DNA from: Diphasiastrum complanatum
Taxonomy: Eukaryota > Streptophyta > Lycopodiopsida > Lycopodiales > Lycopodiaceae
Direction: 5' to 3'
Assembly: GCA_029204225.1 (NCBI GenBank)
Contig: CM055094.1
Coordinates: forward strand, 23,365,987 to 23,429,986
Length of the DNA: 64,000 nucleotides
Position 1 is the stretch's first letter. Every line of letters starts with the position of its first letter. This document shows positions 55,470-64,000 of the stretch, piece by piece. A program made the position numbers and the translations under genes. The notes below the pieces were generated by a model. It ran no database searches, was not told the origin of the DNA, and saw only the letters and a list, made by a program, of their open reading frames with translations.

Positions 55470-58272
55470 CTACACTTTATTTTGCCATTCTAGTTGCGGT
55501 TGTAACGCGCCAATGATCTCAGCCCTGGTGGAGTATTGGCTTTGATTAATATCTTCTTTGCCTCCCCTCATGTTGGGAGGGTGTTTCCTCTCAAATTTCT
55601 CTGACTCTCTTGTGTCAGCCAATTTGCCTCTAGGCCTGGTAGGGGAAGTTGTCCTACGCGGTTGGGACGGCCTCGCTAGATAATCATCTAGGGCCTTGGT
55701 GCCCGTGTCTTTTTCTTTGGCTTTCTCACTTGTCGACAACTCAGATGTGTCCGTGTCTTTCTTGGGCGAGAACCTTCTTGTCTCTGGTTGATCTGCCAGG
55801 AAGTCATCATCTCCTCCAATGTCCGTGTTAGTTTCTGGAAGGTCAGGGATGGAATGATCTGGAGAGAGAGGTGCAAGGGTGATAGGTTTAGGAGGAGGTG
55901 GGATCAACAAGTTATATGCCGCACCGGGGGAGTGGAGTTGTTGGAGGAACTCGTCCCGTCAGGATTTGTAGGTGTTAGTTGGGCCTTTTGATGGGCCTAT
56001 TATTTTGCTAGGAGGTGATGGAGAGAGGGAAGGTGAAAGAATCGAGTAAGTTGGAATGAATGTTTCGGAAAAGTTGAAAGCAGAGTAGGAGAAGGGGTTA
56101 AAAGTGGGAGGGGGTCAAAAAACAGTTCTAGAAACAGCCTCAGCTCTCTGCCACCCGATCCCGAGCTACCGTCTGAAGGGTGGGTTTGCCCGCCTTGATT
56201 CCCTGCTCTATCATTCCCATCATCGTCCCATGGCTTCGTTGATTGAGCGCCTGCTTGGGCCTTACACACCGTGTCCCATAATTGGTTCACCTTGTCCAAG
56301 ACTTGCTGTAGGGCCTTCATGGTGTCTTCCTGCTGCTTCTGGGACTCAAGGATGATCTTCTCTTGCTTGGCCACAATGTTTTGAAAATTTTTCTTTTCGG
56401 CTTCTCGTTCTTGGATTAGCCGCACGTATTTCTCCATCTAAATGGCTGAGGCCTGTGGGGCCTAGAATTGAGTGTCCTTGGGCTTGACTAGAGGAGCATT
56501 GACTGTCATTGCACCCGATGATCCATCTCGTACTTGGTCGATTTGGACCATTTGGTGCTTCAATTGTTGTTGGACCTCTTCCAGAGTGGATTTTTGCCCG
56601 GCCATCATGGATCTGGCTTCCACTGTCTCTTTTTCTTTCTCCTTGGCCAGCCTCTGATATTGCACAATTTCTTGGTCTTGATGCTAGACCTTACTCTCAA
56701 GCATTTGATACTGGCTCACCAACCAATGCATGTGGTAGCTTGTTTCGGATAGGCTTCAGTGGGCTTTTCAGGGTTAGTGAGAGTTTGGTACTGATCTAGA
56801 GTGTGGGATGGTGAGGTTAAACCAAAAAATAAGCATTGTGTTAGAGCTGAAGATGGAGGTGGAGGTGGAGGTAGTGGAGGGATGATGTTAGTAACTGTTG
56901 TGGTGGTTGTTAGTGGAGGGGTCAGACTTCTTCCTAGCTGCTTCTCCTTCTCTGGCTCGTCGTCGCTTATTTCCATCAAGTCCACAACATCAGAATATTG
57001 CGATGTGTCCAATGTGTGGACTTGTTGGGCCTATGGTTGTTGAGCCGCTTCCGTGACTTGGGGACTGGATATCCCCACTTCTCCTCCCCCCAGATCTTGT
57101 GCCATTGGTGATGTTGTTGGCATTGGCATGGTAATCAATGTGGGTGGGGTGGTGACTTTGTCTGGTGGAGTAGCAGGATGTGAGGTGGTCATATGTTGGG
57201 CTGCTGCTAATGTCGTTTCTCCATCACCCCTGTCAATGTCATGTGAGGGTGACGAGTGTTGTTGTGATGCCGTGGATGAGCTTCCATCATCTGAGGTGGA
57301 ACCATCTGAAGTTGATCCCACTGGTGATGTGCTCCCAGCTTGAAGCTTCTTTTGCATTTTTTGTTGTCGTGTGTCAGGCAACTAGGCCTTGGAGGTATCG
57401 GCCTCTTGAGCTTCGGATGTTGCAACTGCTTGTAATTCCAGTTGCGGGCTTGTTTGCCTCCGTACTAGTGTGAGTATACTTGTGTTGACCCTTTTAGGTT
57501 GGGATCCCGATGGGGAGGTAGTTCTTGATCGTGCACGCTTGGACTTTTTGGACTCAATGGGGATGTCCCATGCCTTGTCTGCAAGCTGCAAGTGTTGTAG
57601 AAGCTTTGGCCCATTCTCTACTTGGTGAAGAGTAATGTCTGTCATAAGATATTCCAATACTGTGATGGGCTGTTTGTTCTTAATGCACTCATGTAGGCAG
57701 TTCGAAGCAAATTGTGCCCAATCATAGAGGTTCTGGACATGCAGTTGTGAATCTTCCATCATGTGAAACAAGGACATGGGTACCCTCAACACTTTCGTCT
57801 GTGGTTTTTGTGTGCACCTAGTGAGATAGGCACATGCTGCTTGGAGCTGCTGGTCATTGATGGCTTCCACTCTGTACCCATCCTTATTCTTTCACTTGGT
57901 CACAGAGGGATCAATGTACTTGAAGTATGTCATTTGCTCTATCTTGTGGAGTGTCCTTGAGATAGCATTTGGTCCTCGCGGGAACCCATAAGGTTGCAAG
58001 TCGGCTGTCGCAAACAATATGTTATGAACATAATTTCTAATAGGTGGAACTATGATTTGGCAGGACCTGGCCGTTGCATGATAGTTGGCATAGGCCATGT
58101 GAACCAGGTACGGGCTTTGATAACCTGTCAGTTTGGAATTCAATTTCCTTGAAGAAGGACTCCGTCTGCTGGTACCATGTCTACATCTCTGTAAGATCTA
58201 ACTTGGACAGTTGGATGTCGAGCTTACTTGCTTCGGGATCTTCTGAACTGGAACTGGGATTGGACGACATGG
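55470..58272 (-). pseudogene. Unrecognised decayed gene-like region, about 2.8 kb
   Basis: From 58143 to 56716 one frame of about 475 codons is interrupted only by a TGA (57892) and two TAGs (57382, 57031). It encodes a folded-looking start (YHATARSCQIIVPPIRNYVH, TKVLRVPMSLFHMMEDSQLH, NCLHECIKNKQPITVLEYL), a basic patch (KKSKRARSRTT) and a Ser/Thr/Pro-rich low-complexity part. A shifted frame (56740-56000) follows with coiled-coil-like heptads (QRLAKEKEKETVEARSMM, VQQQLKHQMVQIDQV, IQEREAEKKNFQNIVAKQE), then a Pro-rich part and a final frame 55910-55470 (DTSELSTSEKAKEKDTG, MRGGKEDINQSQYSTR). A possible start MSSNPSSSSEDPEASK lies at 58272. It fits no family I know: host gene relic or structural ORF of an unknown transposon. 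Confidence 0.5.
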
Positions 58273-58338
58273 TGGAGAAATGGAAAAAATAAGGTTATGG
58301 AAAAACTAGTTCGGTTGAGAGTGCAGACAGTGTGAAGG

Positions 58339-58675
58339 CCTTTGGTTGAGATTTGGTGGGTTGGCGTCAGTTGAGATTTGAAGGTTTGGTGTCGGTTGAG
58401 ATTCGAAGGTTTGGTGTCGGTTGAAATTTGAAGGTTTGGCGTCGGTTGAGATTTGAAAAACAGTGTCGGTCGAAATGGATGGACGTGCTTCGGTTGAGAT
58501 GGAAAGAGTGGTACCGGTCGAGTGTGAAGGACTGGCTTCGGTCGAGTGTGAAGGATTGGCTTCGGTTGAGTCTGAAGGATTGGCTTCAGTCAAGTCTAAA
58601 GGACTAGCTTTGGTCGAGTCTGAAGGAATGGCTTCGGTCAAGTCTGAAGGACTGGTGTCGGTCGAGTCTGAAGGA
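58339..58675 (+). repeat. 24-25-bp minisatellite upstream of the unrecognised gene
   Basis: About 13 imperfect copies of CTTCGGTCGAGTCTGAAGGA-type units, 24 bp each in the right half and about 25 bp with GTTGAGATTTGAAGG in the left half. Because 24 is a multiple of 3, an open frame exists on both strands (VESEGLAS and STEASPSD repeats). It lies directly upstream of the possible start at 58272. Confidence 0.88.
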
Positions 58676-59389
58676 AAAAAATGGCGGTGTAGAAGGGCTT
58701 GGAATATGTGTGGGGAGGGATGTACGATGCTGTATGAAAAAGGGTTGTGAAAGATGGAGGGTTTGGAATGAAAAGTGTGTGGAAGTGGTTTGTGTTGGAC
58801 AGAATGGTGTGGAGTGTGGGTTGTGTTAGACAGAACCATGTGGAATGTGGGTGGCAAACAAAATATGATGTAAAAAGTGTGGGCATAGAATGAGGTGGGG
58901 TTAAGAAGGATGGAAAGTAGAATATCAAAAAGTGGAGGTGTTTGTCAAGGATGGTGATTTTGTGAAGGTGGATATGTGTGAGTAATGGATGGGCGGAAGA
59001 CAAATGTTTTGTGATGTTGATTTTGATGATGTTCAATAGTGTAACGGGAGCGTGATGGGTGCTCGCGTGACACTACCCCTCAGCATGCGAAGACTGAAAT
59101 AGGGTAGAAAATTTAGGGTTTTGTTGAGTTGTAAAACTGTAGTTCCAACGTGGATGTTAGGAGCCAACACCTATCAAACTCATTTTAGGGTTCCTTTTAT
59201 TCTTTCAGGATTCAAGTATGAAAATAGGTTGATTTCAGTTATCTATAAGTTGTCTCTGAGGGAAAAAATATTTTTTAGATCTAATATAGGATTTCTACAA
59301 TTGGCTCAGGCTTCAATTTACAATTTCAAGGTTTGATTTTCAAGGGATAACATTATTTTCATCATTGTGGATCCCTTAATAGGCACTAG
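58676..59389. other. Stretch without recognised gene
   Basis: 58676-59036 is purine-rich on the plus strand (GT/GGA-rich) and therefore open as a His/Pro/Phe-rich frame on the other strand. I see no domain. 59037-59389 shows nothing recognisable. Confidence 0.4.
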
Positions 59390-60010
59390 TACAAAGATAC
59401 TCAAGATCGAAGAGGTGGCTACTAAGGTGGATGCCATGGAGGTAATCTTGCAACAAATTCTTGATCAATCAATGGCTAATAGAGCCCATAGGACCTGAGA
59501 GGCCTAGCAGTATGACCGTGTTGGCAATCGATCCTTTATCAAGTAAAGTATAGTTCAATGTACCCTTGAAATCAAGGAAGCTACCATTTATTAAAGACTC
59601 AAAGCCACCAAACAACTAAAGATTGTTACTTCGAGGTGCATGAAAGATAGAATTGGGAAACAGTGAAAGCTGAATTCATCTCAACGTATTTTTCTCAGAT
59701 CCATTCTTACAATTGATTTAATTGTAGTTGGTTCTGAAGAAGGAATTACTCGAGAATCATGTTGACCGTATTGATAAACTTGGAGTTGAATGCCCACCTA
59801 AAAAGGTCCTTGATAGTAATGTCATATCTTGGTTTATGGTAGGTTTATCTAAAGGTATCCACAAAGTGATGAAGCACCAAAGATATTTGCAATTTCCGAC
59901 AAGCTTATGCTGATGCAATCAACAAGTTCAATGATACTAGAAGCACTTTATGGGTAGTTCGTACTATCTTATAGAGAAATGCGTTCTCAAATGGTCTATG
60001 GGCAAGAAGC
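59390..60010 (+). pseudogene. gag relic of chromovirus P
   Basis: Frames read NWETVKAEFISTYFSQIHSY (the W-x-x-x-K-x-E-F gag block), then KKELLENHVDRIDKLGVECPPKKVLDSNVISWFMVGLSKGIHKVMKH, matching the Gypsy gag pattern of a helix, an F/L-rich core and a GL...I motif, then QAYADAINKFNDTR. Many stops. The element continues only as integrase/chromodomain at 60870, so protease, RT and RNase H are deleted. Confidence 0.6.
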
Positions 60011-60860
60011 AATGATGCCAACATAGTTTATTGTTCCAAGGCTGAATAATGTATTGAAGCTGCATGAAACTTCTCACAATCGCGCATGGTGTAAAAGGTG
60101 AGGTGCAAAGCTTGGTATAATTGCAATATGAGCAAGAATGTTGTTTGCTATAATGCCAAGGTGCACAAGGGTAAGTTAAAGTTCCAAGGGAAAGGATTGC
60201 ATTCCATTGTTGAAATTCATCCTAATGAAGTAGTACAGACATTGGAAGATAAGCCTATCAGTACTTTGATTAAAGGTAGTAGGTCAATAAGGTATTATCT
60301 TGAAAAATTTTATCATAATTTTGATCTTGTCAACGCTATGTAATTTATGTTCAAGGCTCATTATATATTCTTGTCTCTATACATGTCTTCCATTTATAAC
60401 CTTCTTTCCATCCATTTATGTGATACCATTGTGCAATGATATTTGATCAATGATACGGGGTGCACACTATTACCTGAGTTTACTATGTGATCTATTGACT
60501 ATTCACTATTCACTTGTGAACTCAATAGGATAGTAGGAGTTATTGGTCTTTTCTTTTAATGGGTTGTTTTGTGTTTTTGTTTGTTACTATTGCATTTTTA
60601 TGTTTTGTATCATCTACATATTTATTTTAATCTTATTTTTTTGCAACACAATTGATCAACTACTAGTGTGTTCTATTCATTTCAAGTGTTTTACTTTTTG
60701 TTGATTGTAGTGTTGCAAATGCCAAAATAGATGTAATTTCAATGTTTTTTGATATTATTATTGTGTAATAATGACATTTATAAAATTTCTTTTTCAGCTT
60801 TTTTAAGGTCTATCTATGAGCTTCAAGGTGTGCCTTAAAGGTAGGTTAAGTGCTATGAAA
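60011..60860. other. Stretch without recognised domains between P fragments
   Basis: A short open frame at 60098-60343 (KGKLKFQGKGLHSIVEIHP) has no recognised similarity. The rest is AT-rich with no signal. Confidence 0.4.
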
Positions 60861-60869
60861 TTGCAATCT

Positions 60870-61350
60870 AGAAACTGTGGGAAAATGTCTTAGGAATGTG
60901 TTTTTTGAAGACCAGGTTGTTTATTTACGTCCATCTTTTTCTTGCCACAATTGGTTTAGGGTCAATATATTACCAAATAAAAATTTTCCAATTGTTATGG
61001 TCCTTTTGAGATTCTCGAGAAACTTAATCTGCTCACTTATCACTTGCAATTTCGTAACAATATTCATGCTTGTGATAATTTTTATGTCAGTTTGCTTCAT
61101 CCCTCCATTTTTCCTAGTGAAAATATGAACCCAACTTGCCTATTGATTTTGCAACATCGTCGACTACTTGTACCATTCTTGGTCCAATGGGATGGTTGTC
61201 CTATTGATGAAGATATGTGGGAATTGTTGGATGTATTTACTAATACTCTATTTGAGCAGTCTCATGGTCTCTATGCTGCTACCAAAGATCATCCTGTACC
61301 TCCTGACAATACACCTATTTTAGATGGCATTTTACAAAGATGGCGATATT
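60870..61350 (+). pseudogene. Integrase C-terminus and chromodomain of chromovirus P
   Basis: Reads YGPFEILEKLNLLTYHLQF, NFYVSLLHPSIFPSEN (the GPF...HNVFHVSLLKP block of Gypsy integrase), then a chromodomain-like PFLVQWDGCPIDEDMWELLDVF. It closely resembles the fragment on the other strand at 63925-64000. Frame breaks near 60890 and 61020. Confidence 0.75.
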
Positions 61351-63376
61351 TCAATTTGCATATGTTCAATGTTGGGGAATTGTCAGAAGTGTGTTGCGTG
61401 ATGTGCGCAATCGCAGGAACTAGATAAGCTAATACGAATCACAAGCAACACGACAATCAATCAAATGCATGCAACATAAAACAATGCAGGAAGAACATAA
61501 TATCTTTTGTATTTCTTTTTTTCTAGAGTTCGCCAAATAGTGGCCTGACGCTCCTCTCACACTTCTCACTCTTTTTCCAACTGTAGGTGTCAATGGTGTG
61601 TCTTAAACTATCAGTTGTTCGGGGAATGCGTCGAAAAAGGTTGGTTGAGTTCACCATTTCCAACATTCAAAGCATGCATCCGTAATTGCTGCTTGAAGAA
61701 CATCACTGTTGGGATTGAGAAAAAAATCTCTGTGCAAAAGGCACAAGCTTCATGGTGTGGAGTGGATCTTTGCAGCTGTAGGAACTCACCTTTTGGACTG
61801 ACACTACTAGCATGAGATGCATAACCAAGAAAGAAAACTACAGACAAGGGCACAAAAGTACGATAAAATTTCTAAAGCCCACACTGGGGGGCATTGTTTT
61901 TTTAGCAGGGGAGTGTTATGGACACAGTCGATACTTTCTCTAAATACGCTTTTATGAATACTCACTCATTTTCGGAGTTAAAATTATCTTATGGCATTAC
62001 TTTATTAAGTTTCAAATCTTTCGACCCTCCTTATTTAAAATAAGCGTATTTGTGATGATAAAACTAAATGCCCTAAATTGGAGGTCATATTTGGAATCCT
62101 TTTTATGATTGCTAAATTGGTATGTAGTATGGGATGCTATGGCTATTACCTAGTGGATCGATTGGTGATTTCAATGAAATATCCGAAGCTCAAGGATTAA
62201 CACAAGTTTTTGTTCCACCAATGTGTGGTGAGATATATGTCCAGTACTTTTGTAAATTCTTGTCGACTCTAGGACAATTTTTTGGGTGAATGATTGAAAG
62301 TCTTTAAAGTCTTATCAAAGCAAAAGTGAGGCATTGTGAAGACCAAGACCAAGTACAAGTCAAACTTGGATCTTGGATGGTTGTTATATATCGATTTCTA
62401 TTTCTAAAGTTAAAAGTTTTTAGATTTCTCAAAACGAATGATTTATTGTTAGGTATCCATTTACATTTGAGAACTTTCAGATGGTTGCCTCCATGATTTG
62501 GAATAGGCTTGATTGTATTTGGATTCCATTGTTAGAAGGTAGTTGCTACAAAAGGGAAAACTATGGAAAAGAAATTAATATGCATCGTGAATACTAAGTA
62601 CGGGTAGATAGATGGTACCCTACACACAATTCAACCATTATATGTGATCCATAGGATGTAAATTAATCTTGTGTATGGGAGCCATTTTTATTTCCTATGC
62701 AACATTTGAATTACATTTTCAATGTAAAATTTGGCTAGTGGATGTTATGTTTGACAAGGATGCAATTCCTATGCAAAACCCAAGTTGTAAGGGTGCTGAA
62801 CTCTAGTAACTTCATCTCTAGAAGGATGGATATTTTTGATAAAACTGGTGCATTTGTGTGAGGGAAGGATTGCTAGATCCACACCAATTGAAGTTGGATA
62901 ACATGCAAGCACATTCAAATTTACGAGCGGAAGCCAACAAGTAGGTAATCAAGAAGGAATAGATTGACCTAGATAATATTGGTGCAAGAGCATAGGAGGA
63001 TTGGGGGCGAATTGACACCAATCACGACAGAGCATGAGAAGAGGTCATTGTTAGGAACTCAATCACAAATAATGGCACCAATGGAAACATAAGACAACAT
63101 AAAACATTCACAAAGCATTTCGAACTAGGAAATATCGATCATGACTCCAAACTCATAGTTTTTGAGAAATGGTAAATCCTTTGCCTCTACTTACACTAAT
63201 ATGGCAAAAGGCTAGAAGGTCCCCACTCTTATCTACTGAAAATAGTCTGATCCAAATGAAGGGGTTTAAAAACAATAAAGTAGGCCTACACAATTGATTA
63301 ATAGACCCCAATAGATTGTGAGTACTTATGTGGCCAAAAATAGTGAAATATGGACTATGTTATGTATGTCGACAAC
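61351..63376. other. Mostly featureless stretch with possible LTR sequence
   Basis: At 61902-61913 a purine tract TTTAGCAGGGGAG precedes TGTTATGGACAC (61914), a possible 3' LTR start of chromovirus P with no partner in the window. From 63377 leftwards an LTR-like start of chromovirus Q is expected on the minus strand. No coding domain was recognised in between. Confidence 0.45.
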
Positions 63377-64000
63377 ACTGCCCCCCTTTAAACCTTGTCC
63401 TCAATTTGGGCTTAACTTTCTAACTAATATGGCTACTTTTGTAGTGTTGCTTGCCATGTTCTTTTCTAGGTTAGAATTTTGTGCTAATGGTGTCAGTCCA
63501 AGAGCTGAATTTCCTACAACTGTGGAAACTCGCTTTTAGTACCATGAAGCGTGTGCATAATATCTAATGACAGAGAATTTGTTCTCATTTCTAGTAATAA
63601 GATAATTTCAGAAGGTAATCAATGTAGTAGGTGAAGCATTATGTCTAATTCCAAAAACAACTAGAGCGTAAGCAAAAGCAAAGCTATCAACGTCATGAAT
63701 AGGACCAAGAGGAAAATCAGCATCAGGACAATCAGCAACAAAATCAATAGGTACATTGGCCACAAGGAAATCAACAATAGAATGATCTTAGACAATAGCT
63801 TAAGGTGTGAGAGCATGCTATTGTAACAAGGTGTGTGTGTGTGTGTGTACAAAAACAAGGTGTGTGTGTGTGAGAGCATGCTATTGTAACAAGGTGTGTG
63901 TGTGTGTGTGTGCAAAAATATCAAAAAGGTTCTCAGGTAGCTTCATCAATAGAGTGACCATCCCACTGGACAAGGAATTGAACAAGTCAACGACAGTGAC
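63377..64000 (-). mobile_element. Chromovirus Q, 3' end (chromodomain, purine tract, LTR start)
   Basis: Minus-strand reading from the window end: QFLVQWDGHSIDEAT-stop-EPF (chromodomain), two TG/AC runs, VANVPIDFVADCPDADFPLGPIHDV, then SPNLRTRFKGG and the purine tract AAAGGGGGGCAG (63378-63390) directly before TGTTGTCGACATAC (LTR, running left from 63377). Cut off by the end of the window. Confidence 0.7.
63832..63912 (+). repeat. Duplicated TG microsatellite block in chromovirus Q
   Basis: Three TG runs (63832-63848, 63861-63871, 63894-63912). GAGCATGCTATTGTAACAAGG occurs twice, so a segment of about 62 bp was duplicated just downstream of the chromodomain codons. Confidence 0.85.

Noticed and set aside
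56801-57473. Plus-strand open frames over the unknown gene (VVVVVSGG, GGGGGSGGM)
   Set aside because: Shadows of the Pro/Ser/Thr-rich minus-strand frame, which has the longer collinear reading.
58463-58857. 8-residue repeat proteins on both strands of the minisatellite
   Set aside because: Open only because the unit is 24 bp; no start or flanking coding sequence supports either strand.
61611-61853. Minus-strand 80-codon frame and overlapping plus-strand frame
   Set aside because: Short, no domain, and no retroelement or gene context; chance frames in AT-rich DNA.

Overview
The window is nuclear DNA of a land plant, most likely a seed plant with a large repeat-filled genome. It is AT-rich, consists almost wholly of nested and decayed LTR retrotransposons of both Ty1/Copia and Ty3/Gypsy type, carries long GA/CT microsatellites, and holds one recognisable host-gene relic, a receptor-kinase pseudogene with a plausible intron. 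No intact host gene, tRNA, rRNA or CRISPR array was seen. I cannot name the species. A gymnosperm-like genome would fit but is a guess.

Layout. 1-2765 (+): Copia element 1, whose reverse transcriptase (RT) region is replaced by unrelated sequence. 2769-13160 (-): Copia copies A, B and C of one gag-less family, apparently cut and joined by a tandem segmental duplication. 13166-13453: orphan open frame. 14259-23875 (+): Copia E (no integrase or RT), split at its gag zinc knuckle by the young Copia F (15849-21880), which has intact gag-protease-integrase and RNase H but foreign sequence where RT should be. 23876-24810 (-): Copia RT relic G, lying between two 0.5-kb direct repeats (13710-14205 and 24985-25479). 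25480-27205 (+): degenerate element H. 27205-27758 and 38708-39128: one TG/CA-rich repeat in opposite orientations. 27761-31160 (+): Gypsy I (LTR, primer site, leader, gag). 31217-36519 (-): chromovirus J, abutting the kinase pseudogene at 36523-37962. 39135-40080 (-): Copia RT relic K. 40083-42475 (+): Copia L, a second clear RT-replaced element. 42476-45033 (-): Gypsy M. 45034-48600 (+): Gypsy N, broken by the most complete Copia of the window, D (48601-54849, -). 54850-55315: Copia scraps O. 55470-58290 (-): unrecognised decayed gene-like region with a 24-bp minisatellite upstream. 59390-61920 (+) and 63377-64000 (-): remnants of two chromoviruses (P and Q) in opposite orientation.

How the parts relate. 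Hardly any element could move alone. F has a complete D,D(35)E integrase, protease, zinc knuckle and RNase H but no RT. A and B lack gag, protease and half of integrase. E lacks integrase and RT. D has all domains but frame breaks and an E-to-K change in integrase. The picture is one of parasitic elements that must borrow proteins in trans. The most notable observation is that elements 1, F and L each leave the normal Copia path just after the linker before RT and continue into non-RT sequence that shares a conserved core. This may be a family of RT-substituted Copia elements that I do not recognise.
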